Below are positions 44,118 to 52,405 of a stretch of 64,000 nt of DNA, in pieces. The notes below the pieces were generated by a model. It did not search any database. It worked only from the letters and a program-made list of their open reading frames with translations, and was not told the origin of the DNA. A program made the position numbers and the translations under genes. Origin of the DNA: Clostridium sp. chh4-2 (lineage in GTDB: Bacteria > Bacillota > Clostridia > Lachnospirales > Lachnospiraceae); assembly GCF_002899675.1 (NCBI RefSeq), contig NZ_PKUU01000018.1, positions 1 through 64,000 of the forward strand. Reading direction: 5' to 3'. The first letter of the stretch is position 1. Each line of letters starts with the position of its first letter.

Positions 44118-44143
44118 TGTTGCTTGGCTGGCTGAAGGTTAAA

Positions 44144-44287
44144 AAATTTACATCAAGGGTGAAGGCATTTTTGGAAAAGCCTTGAGGATTTAATGTAAAG
44201 GGTGAAGGCATTTCAGGAAAAGCCTTGAGGATTTAATGTAAAGGGTGAAGGCATTTTCGAAAATGCCTTGACGTTTGATGTAAATTT
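44144..44287. repeat. Array of three 43-bp hairpin repeats bounded by 13-bp inverted repeats
   Basis: Units start at 44157, 44200 and 44243 with consensus GGGTGAAGGCATTT-n4-AAAGCCTTGAGGATTTAATGTAAA. AAATTTACATCAA (44144-44156) and TTGATGTAAATTT (44275-44287) close the array as exact inverted repeats. The same unit recurs at 57797-57850 and 63562-63656. No coding potential. Confidence 0.85.
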
Positions 44288-44409
44288 GTAGTTCTGCGCA
44301 AATACCAACTTCGACGATTAAGGGATATCTTACAAAGATTTAACATTAAAAGAGAAGCGTGATTGATCAGAAACGTTTACAATAGAGGCATGAATAAAGA
44401 TAAAAAACT

Positions 44410-44422
44410 GTAGAGTTTCTAC
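44410..44422. promoter_or_regulatory. Candidate RpiR-regulator operator, copy 1
   Basis: GTAGAGTTTCTAC, a GTAGA-N3-TCTAC palindrome 24 bases before the RpiR-family start. A second copy lies at 45333-45345 before the transporter genes. Binding by the local regulator is inferred. Confidence 0.5.
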
Positions 44423-44445
44423 GAAAAATAGGAGTGACAAGAAGA

Positions 44446-45315
44446 ATGAATTATTCAATGCGGTTTAAGATACAGAGTGTCTATGCGAAGCTGCGGCCGT
44501 CTGAAAAATTGGTGGCGGATTTTTTATTGCTTCATATGGAAGAAGCGGAGGAATATTCGCTGGTGCGGTTGTGCGGGGAGGCGGGAGTGAGTCAGCCTAC
44601 GGTGATTAGGTTTTGTAAGGCGTTGTCTTATGACGGGTATAGGGACTTCAGGGAGGAGCTGCTGAAAGAGAATGCCCAGAGGAAGACGGTGGGAGAAATG
44701 GAAGTTCATCCTCTGTTTGGGCTTCGGATTTCGGAAGGGGACAGGCTGGAAGAGGTACCGAAAAAGGCTGTGCTGTCCGCCATGGAACTGATGGAAAAGT
44801 CTTTAAAATACATATCTGCAAGCGATTTGGAGAAAACGGTGAAAACGGTTAAAAATGCCCGCGTAATCGATATTTACGGGGTGGAAAATTCCAATACGGC
44901 GTGCTTTGATCTGCTGAATAAATTATTGTATCTGGGGCTGAACGCGCGGTTTTTCTCGGACAGCTATCTTCAGCATATCTGCGCGGGTCATTTAACCAGG
45001 GAAGATACGGCGATCGCCATATCCTATAAAGGGCGTTCCAGGCAGACAGTGGAATCTCTGCGGCTGGCAAAGGAGAGCGGGGCCATAACCATTGCGATTA
45101 CCAGTGACAGAAACAGTCCCATTCTCGCATATGCGGATATTCCCATCTGTTTGGGTGAGGAGCCTTCGGAGGTTTATGGAAATGCTATCTTTTCAAGGAC
45201 AACTCAGGTGGCCTTTGTGGATATGCTGTATGTGGGACTGATTCTCAGCGATTACAAATATTTTATAAAGAAGCTGGACATCAGCAGTAAGCTGGTGGAA
45301 GGAAAAGAGCTTTGA
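44446..45315 (+). CDS. MurR/RpiR-family transcriptional regulator of the phosphonate operon
   Basis: The start at 44446 (MNYSMRFKIQSVY) is preferred over the GTG at 44434; AGGAG lies 11 bases upstream. The 289-residue protein has an RpiR HTH (SLVRLCGEAGVSQPTVIRFC) and a SIS phosphosugar-binding domain with IDIYGVENSNTACFDL and AIAISYKGRSRQTVESL. The effector is probably a phosphorylated compound, perhaps 2-aminoethylphosphonate or an intermediate. Its position directly before the uptake and degradation genes supports local control. Confidence 0.88.
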   Translation: MNYSMRFKIQSVYAKLRPSEKLVADFLLLHMEEAEEYSLVRLCGEAGVSQPTVIRFCKALSYDGYRDFREELLKENAQRKTVGEMEVHPLFGLRISEGDRLEEVPKKAVLSAMELMEKSLKYISASDLEKTVKTVKNARVIDIYGVENSNTACFDLLNKLLYLGLNARFFSDSYLQHICAGHLTREDTAIAISYKGRSRQTVESLRLAKESGAITIAITSDRNSPILAYADIPICLGEEPSEVYGNAIFSRTTQVAFVDMLYVGLILSDYKYFIKKLDISSKLVEGKEL

Positions 45316-45318
45316 TAG

Positions 45319-45364
45319 AAGCCGTGGCTTTTGTAGAAAATCTACAAAAAAGCTGCGGCTTTTT
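45319..45364 (+). terminator. Terminator after the RpiR gene, with palindromic loop
   Basis: AAGCCGTGGCTTTT and AAAAAAGCTGCGGCTTTTT flank the palindrome GTAGAAAATCTAC (45333-45345), giving a long hairpin with a T-run. It could separate regulator from transporter transcription and may double as the second operator. Confidence 0.7.
45333..45345. promoter_or_regulatory. Candidate RpiR-regulator operator, copy 2
   Basis: GTAGAAAATCTAC within the longer palindrome TTTTGTAGAAAATCTACAAAA. It shares GTAGA-N3-TCTAC with the copy at 44410 and lies about 65 bases upstream of a probable transporter promoter. Confidence 0.5.
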
Positions 45365-45398
45365 ACATTCCCTTAACAAAAGCTTTAACTGTATTTTG

Positions 45399-45428
45399 TT
45401 GTTTTCCGGGAATGAAAATTGGTAAAAT
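45399..45428 (+). promoter_or_regulatory. Possible promoter of the phosphonate transport/degradation genes
   Basis: TTGTTT (45399-45404), 18-bp spacer, TAAAAT (45423-45428). Moderate match; leader of about 55 bases before the ATPase start. Confidence 0.4.
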
Positions 45429-45490
45429 GTGAGCGAATCAGGAAACAATTCAAAAAAGAAAGCATGTATGAGGAAAAAGGAGATAAAACT

Positions 45491-46243
45491 ATGCTGGAAT
45501 TAAGAAAAATAAAGAAGTCTTACGACAATGTCACCATATTGGATGAAATCAGCCTGAATATACCGGACGGCCAGATCGTCTCAGTCTTAGGCCCTTCCGG
45601 GAGCGGAAAGACCACTTTACTCAATGTAATTCTGGGAATCACACAGCTAGACGGCGGACAGGTGATTTTCGACGGGAACGATGTGAGCAGTCTTCCTGCG
45701 GAACAGAGGGAGTTTAACATTGTATTTCAGGATTATGCGCTCTTTCCTAATTTAAACGCTTATAAAAATATTACATACGGACTGAAAAATAAACCGGGCA
45801 TTTCCACGGAAGAAGAGGTGAAAGAATTGATTGAGCTGTTGGGATTGTCGGATCATCTGAATAAGAGAATCGACCAGCTGTCCGGCGGGCAGAAACAGCG
45901 TGTGGCGCTGGCCAGAACCCTTGTGATGAAGCCAAAGCTGCTTTTGCTGGACGAACCGCTCAGCGCGCTGGACGGCGTGATTAAAGAGTCCATAAAGGAC
46001 AGAATTAAAACAATAGCCAGGAAATACAATCTGACTACGGTGATCGTTACCCACGACCCGGAAGAAGCGCTGACACTGTCGGACCAGGTACTGATCTTAA
46101 ATCAGGGCAGGATATCCCAGTATTCCACTCCAAAGGAGATTATTAATCATCCAAGCAATAACTTTGTTAGAAACTTTATTTTAAATCAGCTGGAAATCAA
46201 GAGAAATAATATTTACAGCCTGTTTGGTGAGTGCTATGCATAG
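45491..46243 (+). CDS. ABC transporter ATPase, 2-aminoethylphosphonate type
   Basis: The start at 45491 (MLELRKIKKSYDN) has AAAAAGGAG 9-17 bases upstream. The 250-residue ATPase shows Walker A LGPSGSGKTTLL, Q-loop VFQDYALFPN, signature LSGGQKQRVALART, Walker B LLLLDEPLSALD and the switch His VTHDPEEALTLSD. It matches the spermidine/iron/phosphonate importer group and is adjacent to a fused permease, a binding lipoprotein and phnW-phnX, so it very probably powers 2-aminoethylphosphonate import. The 3' end overlaps the permease start by 8 bases. Confidence 0.92.
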   Translation: MLELRKIKKSYDNVTILDEISLNIPDGQIVSVLGPSGSGKTTLLNVILGITQLDGGQVIFDGNDVSSLPAEQREFNIVFQDYALFPNLNAYKNITYGLKNKPGISTEEEVKELIELLGLSDHLNKRIDQLSGGQKQRVALARTLVMKPKLLLLDEPLSALDGVIKESIKDRIKTIARKYNLTTVIVTHDPEEALTLSDQVLILNQGRISQYSTPKEIINHPSNNFVRNFILNQLEIKRNNIYSLFGECYA

Positions 46244-47906
46244 GAAAGCAGTTGAAATAAAAACGATCTTTCTGTTGATCCTGATTCTGTTCGCAGTATT
46301 TTTGGGATATCCGCTGCTCAGGGTTCTGGTCAAATCACTGGAAACCTCCGGGGGATTGGGCGTTGCTCATTATATGGAAATGTGGGGGAGCAGAGGGTTT
46401 TTACAGTCGTTAGGGAATAGTTTTTTAATAGCGGAAATCAGCTCGTTAATCACCACATTGCTGGCCTTTTTTATGGCTTATACCATCAATCAGACCAATG
46501 TGAGCCCGGTGATTAAAAAGATGATATCGCTGGCTGCGGCCCTGCCCATGCTGCTTCCCACCATCACCTACGGATTTGCCATCATCTATTCCTTTGGAAA
46601 GCAAGGGCTTATCACAAAACTGCTGGGACGACAGTTCTTTGAGATTTATGGGTTTAACGGTCTGCTGATCGGTTATGTGATTTACACCATTCCGGTGGCA
46701 TTTCTTCTGATCAATAATACATTCCGTTATATTGATAAAAAATTTATCGTGGTTTCCAGAATCATGGGTGACAGCCCGGCGAAAACCTTCTGGATCACCA
46801 TTGTCCGGCCTTTGCTTGGGACGCTGGCTGCGGCATTTGTGCAGACCTTCTTTTTAAGCTTTACGGATTACGGAATCCCGGCCGCCGTGGGCGGAGAGTT
46901 TCATGTGGTGGCAACCACGCTTTACAATGAAATGCTGGGTGCCATTCCCAACTTTCAAAATGGCGCCGTGGTTGCCGTAACCATGCTGGCTCCGTCGACG
47001 GTGAGCATTCTCATTCTCAACTATCTGGAACGGTACAACATCCGGTATACGAAGATTTCAGAGATTGAGATTAAGAAGAATGCGGTCCGGGATCTGGTGT
47101 TTGGAGCGGTCTCCCTGGCAGTCTGCGGATGTGTACTATCCATATTTGCGGTTATATTTATCATTCCGTTTATAAAAGGCTGGCCTTATGATATGGCCTT
47201 CAGTTTTAATAAGTTTTTGGAAACCATGGAGGGCTCCAACCTGACTATGGTCTATAAAAATTCCATTGTGGTGGCGGTTCTGACCGCCTGCTTAGGAACA
47301 ATCACCGCCTATGGAGCTGCTTTGGTGACAGGAAGAAGCAGTATGCCTGCCCGGGTGAAAGCGGTCGTTGACAGCATTGCACTCATCACCAATACGATTC
47401 CCGGGATGGTGTTGGGCATCGCGTTTTTGTTCGCATTTTCCAGGACGCCGCTTCACAATACATTTATGATTCTGATCGTCTGCAATGTGGTTCACTTTTT
47501 TTCAACGCCTTATCTCATGATGAAGGGATCGCTGGAAAAGATGAACAGTTCATGGGAAATGACGGCCATGCTGATGGGGGATAACTGGTTTAAAACGATT
47601 GTCCGCGTGGTGACGCCCAATGCGGGGCCCACCATTTTAGAAGTGTTTGGTTATTATTTCATCAATGCAATGGTCACTATCAGCGCGGTTATTTTCATAG
47701 CCGGAGCGAGAACGATGGTTATCACCACGAAAATAAAAGAACTGCAGCATTTTGCTAAATTCGATGAAATCTTCGTGCTGTCCCTGTTGATTTTAGCCAC
47801 GAATCTGGCGGCAAAAGGGGTTTTAAAGGCGATACCGGCATTAATTCAAAAAAGGGAAGAAAATCAGAAGACCGCTGCGGCGGCAAATGGAGGAGCAGCT
47901 TTATGA
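46236..47906 (+). CDS. Fused ABC permease, 2-aminoethylphosphonate type
   Basis: I prefer ATG 46236 (MHRKAVEIK) over the GTG at 46224. The 556-residue protein has about 12 helices in two repeats, each with an ABC inner-membrane EAA-type loop: SRIMGDSPAKTFWITIV in the first half and TAMLMGDNWFKTIVRVV in the second. Thus one chain supplies both halves of the channel, as in the PhnU2 type of phosphonate importer. It overlaps the ATPase gene and is overlapped by the binding-protein gene (4 bases). Confidence 0.9.
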   Translation: MHRKAVEIKTIFLLILILFAVFLGYPLLRVLVKSLETSGGLGVAHYMEMWGSRGFLQSLGNSFLIAEISSLITTLLAFFMAYTINQTNVSPVIKKMISLAAALPMLLPTITYGFAIIYSFGKQGLITKLLGRQFFEIYGFNGLLIGYVIYTIPVAFLLINNTFRYIDKKFIVVSRIMGDSPAKTFWITIVRPLLGTLAAAFVQTFFLSFTDYGIPAAVGGEFHVVATTLYNEMLGAIPNFQNGAVVAVTMLAPSTVSILILNYLERYNIRYTKISEIEIKKNAVRDLVFGAVSLAVCGCVLSIFAVIFIIPFIKGWPYDMAFSFNKFLETMEGSNLTMVYKNSIVVAVLTACLGTITAYGAALVTGRSSMPARVKAVVDSIALITNTIPGMVLGIAFLFAFSRTPLHNTFMILIVCNVVHFFSTPYLMMKGSLEKMNSSWEMTAMLMGDNWFKTIVRVVTPNAGPTILEVFGYYFINAMVTISAVIFIAGARTMVITTKIKELQHFAKFDEIFVLSLLILATNLAAKGVLKAIPALIQKREENQKTAAAANGGAAL

Positions 47907-48883
47907 AAAAGACAATGAAACGTGCATTATCAATCTTACTAGCATCAACCATGGCTTTTGGCGCAATGGGATGCAGCAAAAAGCAGGAACAGGTGGTTAT
48001 CTATTCCAATGCGGATGACGAAGCGGTGGATGCCATGAAAAAGGCATTGGACGAGAACGGCTATAAAGACAAATACATTTTCCAGACTTTTGGCACTTCG
48101 GAGCTGGGCGGTAAGATTCTGGCTGAGGGAAATAATCTGGAAGCGGATATGATTACCATGAGTTCTTACTATATAGACAGCGCCCAGTCACAAAATCAGA
48201 TGTTTTTGGATTTGACGTTTGACCATAAGACCCTCGGCGAATATCCGTCTTTTTACACCCCGATTACCGCTCAGGAGGGGGCAATTATTGTGAATACGGA
48301 ATTGATAAAGTCTGAAAATCTTCCTATGCCGGCCTGCATCAAGGACTTGGCAGACCCCGTTTACGAAGGCATGATTTCCGTAACCGATATCTCCAGTTCT
48401 TCTACTGCATGGCTGTTGATTCAGGCTGTCATCAGCGCTTATGGGGAAGAGGAAGGGAAGCAGGTGCTGTCTCAGATCTTTAAAAATGCAGGCCCCCACA
48501 TAGAAAGTTCCGGCTCCGGCCCGATCAAAAAGGTGAGAGCAGGAGAAGTGGCCGTCGGCTTCGGGCTGAGACACCAGGCTGCGGCGGATAAGGCTTCCGG
48601 CCTTCCCATTGATTTTGTAGATCCCAGGGAAGGAAACTTTTCTTTGACCGAATCGATTGCTGTAATTGATAAAAAGGATAAAACCAATCCGTTGGCAATG
48701 GAGATGGCCCAGTGCATCATTCAAAAGGGCAGAACCGATCTTTTAAAAACATACCCTCTTCCCGTTTATGAAGGGGAGACTGCCGACGATTCGGCCAAAT
48801 CCGCTTATCCGAAAGTATTTCCGGAACCTCTGACCGTAGATCTGTTGAAAAAGCATACTGATTTTTCAAACAGCTGCAAATAA
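47903..48883 (+). CDS. Solute-binding lipoprotein, 2-aminoethylphosphonate type
   Basis: The 326-residue product has a lipoprotein signal with lipobox GAMGC (Cys about 24), then a periplasmic-binding fold beginning VVIYSNADDEAVDAMKKAL, as in the iron/phosphonate/thiamine binding-protein cluster. The ligand is inferred as 2-aminoethylphosphonate from the following phnW and phnX. It is anchored to the outer face of the membrane. The start overlaps the permease stop (ATGA). Confidence 0.9.
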   Translation: MKKTMKRALSILLASTMAFGAMGCSKKQEQVVIYSNADDEAVDAMKKALDENGYKDKYIFQTFGTSELGGKILAEGNNLEADMITMSSYYIDSAQSQNQMFLDLTFDHKTLGEYPSFYTPITAQEGAIIVNTELIKSENLPMPACIKDLADPVYEGMISVTDISSSSTAWLLIQAVISAYGEEEGKQVLSQIFKNAGPHIESSGSGPIKKVRAGEVAVGFGLRHQAAADKASGLPIDFVDPREGNFSLTESIAVIDKKDKTNPLAMEMAQCIIQKGRTDLLKTYPLPVYEGETADDSAKSAYPKVFPEPLTVDLLKKHTDFSNSCK

Positions 48884-48900
48884 AAAGAACAGGAGAATAA

Positions 48901-50007
48901 ATGAACATGAACCATTACAAATTATTAACCCCGGGACCTCTCACAACAACGGATACCGTAAAGCAGGAGATGATGGTGGATCACTGCACCTGGGATGATG
49001 AATACAAATGCATCACGCAGAAAATAAGAAAGGAGCTTCTTGACCTTGCTCATGTCACAGAACCGGAGTACACTGCGGTGCTGATGCAGGGAAGCGGAAC
49101 CTTTGGCGTGGAATCCGTAATATCCAGCGTGGTGGGAGAAGATGATAAGATATTGATTGCAGCCAACGGCGCCTATGGTGAACGAATCGTGGACATGGCA
49201 AAATACCATAAAATTGCGTATATCCAGTATGAAGTCCCCTACAATGAGATCCCGGATGCAGAGAAAATTGAGGAATACCTAAACAATGATCCGTCCATCA
49301 CCCATGTGGCCATCGTTCACAGCGAGACCACATCCGGTATCTTAAACGATATAGAATCCGTGGGAAAGGTATGTAAAAACCATGGAGTCACCTATATAGT
49401 GGACGGGATGAGCAGCTTTGGCGGAGTGGATATTCCGGTAAAAGACTGGGGAATCGATTTTATCATCAGCAGTTCCAACAAATGCATCCAGGGAGTTCCC
49501 GGCTTCAGCTTCATCATCGCCGGCCGCGAAAAATTAGAATCCTGCAAAGGCAGGGCCAGAAGCCTGTCTCTGGATCTTTACGACCAGTGGAAAGGGATGG
49601 AAAAAGACGGGAAATGGAGATTTACATCGCCAACCCATGTGGTTCTGGCCTTTTCCAAGGCATTGGAAGAACTGAGAGAAGAAGGTGGAATCCCGGCCCG
49701 CCATGCCAGATACAGCCACAACAACCGGCTGCTGATCGAAAAGATGGCAGAACTTGGCATCCGTTCCTATATAGACGAGAAATACCAGTCCCCGATCATC
49801 ACCACCTTTTTATATCCGGAACAGGGCTTTTCCTTTGATAAAATGTACCGTTACATAAAAGAACGGGGCTATGCCATCTATCCGGGAAAGCTGACCGAGA
49901 TGGACACGTTCCGAATCGGAAACATCGGTGAAATTTACGAGGAAGACATTATAAAATTATCCGAAATATTCAAAGACTTTTTTGAGGAGGCAGCACATGA
50001 AGCATAA
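48901..50007 (+). CDS. phnW: 2-aminoethylphosphonate-pyruvate transaminase
   Basis: The 368-residue PLP enzyme starts NHYKLLTPGPLTTTDTVK and shows MQGSGTFGVESVISS, VDGMSSFGGVD (PLP Asp) and SSSNKCIQGVPGFSF (PLP Lys). It transfers the amino group of 2-aminoethylphosphonate to pyruvate, giving phosphonoacetaldehyde and alanine. It is 17 bases after the binding-protein gene and overlaps phnX by 11 bases. Length is normal for the family. Confidence 0.96.
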   Translation: MNMNHYKLLTPGPLTTTDTVKQEMMVDHCTWDDEYKCITQKIRKELLDLAHVTEPEYTAVLMQGSGTFGVESVISSVVGEDDKILIAANGAYGERIVDMAKYHKIAYIQYEVPYNEIPDAEKIEEYLNNDPSITHVAIVHSETTSGILNDIESVGKVCKNHGVTYIVDGMSSFGGVDIPVKDWGIDFIISSSNKCIQGVPGFSFIIAGREKLESCKGRARSLSLDLYDQWKGMEKDGKWRFTSPTHVVLAFSKALEELREEGGIPARHARYSHNNRLLIEKMAELGIRSYIDEKYQSPIITTFLYPEQGFSFDKMYRYIKERGYAIYPGKLTEMDTFRIGNIGEIYEEDIIKLSEIFKDFFEEAAHEA

Positions 50008-50770
50008 AATAGAAGCGGTAATACTGGATTGGGCAGGGACTGCAGTGGATTACGGATGCTTTGCACCGGTACAGGCATTTGTGGAAATATTCAAAGGATG
50101 CGGCTTAAACCCAACCATTGAAGAAATCAGAAAACCCATGGGCATGCTGAAACGGGATCACATCAGAACCGTCCTTTCCATGGAAACCATCAGACTTCAG
50201 TTTAAAGAACTGTACGGACGTGATTTTACGGAAAACGACGTAGACCGCATGAACAGGGATTTTGAAAAAAGTCTTCTGGCAATCCTGCATAATTACACAA
50301 CTCCAAAACCGCACGTTCTGGAAACCGTGGAAGCCCTACGGAAAAAGAAGATCAAAATAGGTTCGACCACAGGTTATACGGATGAAATGATGTCCATCGT
50401 CACCCAAGGCGCAAAATCCCGGGGATACCAGCCGGATATCTGGTTCAGCCCTAATTCAGTAGGAAATATGGGCCGTCCATATCCCTATATGATATTCAAA
50501 AACATGGAAACCCTGAAAATTACCTGTGTACAAAACGTGATGAAGATAGGAGACACCGTATCCGACATATTGGAAGGCAAAAACGCCGGAGCGGTCACAG
50601 TGGGCGTTCTGGAAGGAAGCTCCGAAATCGGCCTTTTAGAATCCGAGTATGAGCAGCTTACGGACGAAGAGAAAAACGCATTGAAGAATAGGGCGGCCGC
50701 AAGATACCGGGAAGCCGGTGCGGATTATGTGGTTGATAATCTGAGCGGCGTATTGGAACTGATACAGTAA
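49997..50770 (+). CDS. phnX: Phosphonoacetaldehyde hydrolase (phosphonatase)
   Basis: The start at 49997 (MKHKIEAVILDWAGT) has GAGGAGG 7-13 bases upstream. The 257-residue HAD enzyme has nucleophile motif VILDWAGTAVDYG, a cap-domain Lys (MGMLKRDHI) that forms the Schiff base with the aldehyde, IGSTTGYTDEMM and KIGDTVSDILEGKNAG. It cleaves the C-P bond of phosphonoacetaldehyde to acetaldehyde and phosphate. It completes the degradation route begun by phnW. Confidence 0.96.
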   Translation: MKHKIEAVILDWAGTAVDYGCFAPVQAFVEIFKGCGLNPTIEEIRKPMGMLKRDHIRTVLSMETIRLQFKELYGRDFTENDVDRMNRDFEKSLLAILHNYTTPKPHVLETVEALRKKKIKIGSTTGYTDEMMSIVTQGAKSRGYQPDIWFSPNSVGNMGRPYPYMIFKNMETLKITCVQNVMKIGDTVSDILEGKNAGAVTVGVLEGSSEIGLLESEYEQLTDEEKNALKNRAAARYREAGADYVVDNLSGVLELIQ

Positions 50771-50839
50771 AATTTATCGACCGGTTATTTTGGACTGGGA
50801 GCGTTGGATTGGGAAGATTAATTTGGAAAGAATGGAAAA

Positions 50840-50892
50840 GGGCGGCAGGCCGATGGAAGAATGCAATCGTTTCTTCCGACGGTCTGCCGCCC
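50840..50892. terminator. Strong bidirectional terminator between phnX and the LysR gene
   Basis: GGGCGGCAG-CCG-GGAAGAA and its complement TTCTTCC-CGG-CTGCCGCCC form a long stem between convergent genes, with short A and T flanks rather than a long T-run. Confidence 0.75.
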
Positions 50893-50920
50893 TTCCTCTG
50901 CGTCCGTTCCGGTCTGTCTT

Positions 50921-51802
50921 TTAATAGAGAAATTCAATAAACGTATTAAGCGCGCTCGACTGTGAGCCCGGGTGAAATGCGAATCCGATGGTCCGCTTGC
51001 TGATCGGTGCGGAAAGCGGAATTTCCACCAAAATCCCTGCGTCTAATTCCCTCTGCACCAATTCTTTAATCACACATCCAACCCCCAGCCCGATTTTTGA
51101 AAATTCAATTAAAAGATCCATGGTGGTCACTTCCAAAAGCTGATTTGTCTGAATGTGATTGGCTTTTAAGTATTCGTCAATATGATGGCGCGTCATATTG
51201 GTGCGGTCTAAGAGCATGATATTGCCGGTCTGGAAGATATCTGCATCCGCCCCTTCCCTCAGGTACAGGTTGTTCAGATAGGTCTTTGTGGCCACGAAGA
51301 TGTCTTCGATTTCCATCACCGATATAAAGGTCAGGTTCTTTTTTGCAGGCGGCTCTGCGATCAGCCCGATATCAATGTGCTGCTGCTCTAACAGAGCCAG
51401 CGTGTGCGCGGTGGACTGACATTCAATGGTGATTTTAATGTGCGGATAATTATCGATAAACCCCTTCAGATAAGGAAGGAGAATATAGCGGCATAAGGTG
51501 TTGCTGACGCCGATTCTGATATGGCCGATGTTGAATTCTTTGATCCGTTTCAGCTCATTTTCCGCCCGGGACAGGGAATCGAAGGCGGATTTGGCGTGCT
51601 CGAACAGTAGCTGTCCCTCGTCGGTCAGATGGACACCCCGGGAATTGCGGACAAAAAGGGATACATTTAAGCTGTCCTCCAGCTTGCTGATCGCTTTGCT
51701 GATCGCCGGCTGGCTGATGTACAGCTCTTTTGCAGCCTTTGAGATATTGCCGGCTCTGGCAACCTCATAAAATATTTTATACTGCGACAAATGCTGTTCC
51801 AT
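50921..51802 (-). CDS. LysR-family regulator divergent from the dehydratase genes
   Basis: The 293-residue protein has the LysR HTH (NISKAAKELYISQPAISKAI) and an effector domain with FIDNYPHIKITIE and DIGLIAEPP. It is transcribed away from two leuD-leuC-like modules across a 117-bp gap, the typical arrangement for an activator that responds to a pathway intermediate. AGGAGG precedes the start. Effector unknown. Confidence 0.92.
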   Translation of the reverse strand: MEQHLSQYKIFYEVARAGNISKAAKELYISQPAISKAISKLEDSLNVSLFVRNSRGVHLTDEGQLLFEHAKSAFDSLSRAENELKRIKEFNIGHIRIGVSNTLCRYILLPYLKGFIDNYPHIKITIECQSTAHTLALLEQQHIDIGLIAEPPAKKNLTFISVMEIEDIFVATKTYLNNLYLREGADADIFQTGNIMLLDRTNMTRHHIDEYLKANHIQTNQLLEVTTMDLLIEFSKIGLGVGCVIKELVQRELDAGILVEIPLSAPISKRTIGFAFHPGSQSSALNTFIEFLY

Positions 51803-51838
51803 ATAACCTCCTATTATACTAAATATTCATATTATGTA

Positions 51839-51868
51839 TTGTTATTATATCAGCGCTTGTGGTAGAAT
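51839..51868 (+). promoter_or_regulatory. Probable promoter of the dehydratase modules
   Basis: TTGTTA (51839-51844), 18-bp spacer, TAGAAT (51863-51868). The upstream AT-rich segment (about 51810-51838) includes a T-N11-A type motif suited to LysR binding. Confidence 0.5.
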
Positions 51869-51919
51869 GTAAAGACAGAAATAGAAGAACATGATACACA
51901 TATTAGGAGGAGTTATCTT

Positions 51920-52402
51920 ATGTCTGGCGGAAACATTTTTAAATTTCATAACGATCTGGATACAGATCAGATTATTGGTTCCCAGTATCTGTTATTGCCA
52001 ACGATTGAAGAGATGAAGGTACATACATTTGAGTCCCTGGACCCGGAATTTCCGAATAAAGTGAAGCCGGGGGATTTTGTGGTTGGAGGGGAGAACTTCG
52101 GCTGCGGTTCATCCAGGGAGCAGGCGCCCAGCGTGTTGAAAGCATTGGGGGTTGAGGCTGTGATTGCAAAGTCATTTGCCCGGATTTTTTATAGAAATGC
52201 CATTAATATCGGTCTTCCTGTGATCGTATGCAAGGAACTTCCGGATGAAGTGAAAACAGGAGACAGCATGGAATTGTCTCTGACCGAAGGAGTTGCCCGG
52301 GCCAATGGAAAAGAGTATTCCTGCACAAAACTTCCTGAGTATATGCAGAATATCTTAAACCAGGGCGGCTTGATCGCATCACTGAATAAGGAGGAAGTAT
52401 AA
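51920..52402 (+). CDS. LeuD-like dehydratase small subunit, module 1
   Basis: The 160-residue swivel-domain protein shows FHNDLDTDQIIG, SQYLLLPTIEEM (substrate-specificity loop), GGENFGCGSSREQAP and AKSFARIFYRNAIN. It belongs to the archaeal-type two-subunit isopropylmalate isomerase/homoaconitase family. The loop YLLLPT differs from module 2 (YLALKT), suggesting distinct substrates. It is followed 3 bases later by its large subunit. AGGAGG precedes the ATG. Confidence 0.88.
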   Translation: MSGGNIFKFHNDLDTDQIIGSQYLLLPTIEEMKVHTFESLDPEFPNKVKPGDFVVGGENFGCGSSREQAPSVLKALGVEAVIAKSFARIFYRNAINIGLPVIVCKELPDEVKTGDSMELSLTEGVARANGKEYSCTKLPEYMQNILNQGGLIASLNKEEV

Positions 52403-52405
52403 ACC

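Larger units (their letters stand above)
43744..44445. other. Long intergenic region with terminator, palindromic element and repeat array
   Basis: This 702-bp gap contains in order the ilvC terminator (43751-43797), the large palindrome (43824-44117), the 43-bp repeat array (44144-44287) and a regulatory palindrome (44410-44422). Small ORFs on both strands (43903-44211) are translations of these repeats and are not genes. Confidence 0.75.

Noticed and set aside
43903-44211. ORFs on both strands across the second palindrome and the 43-bp repeats
   Set aside because: They translate repeat sequence; the N-terminal MPSPFTL pattern recurs wherever the 43-bp repeat occurs, and no ribosome site is present.
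44144-44287. CRISPR array
   Set aside because: The three 43-bp units are directly adjacent without unique spacers and there are no cas genes, so it is a tandem hairpin repeat.
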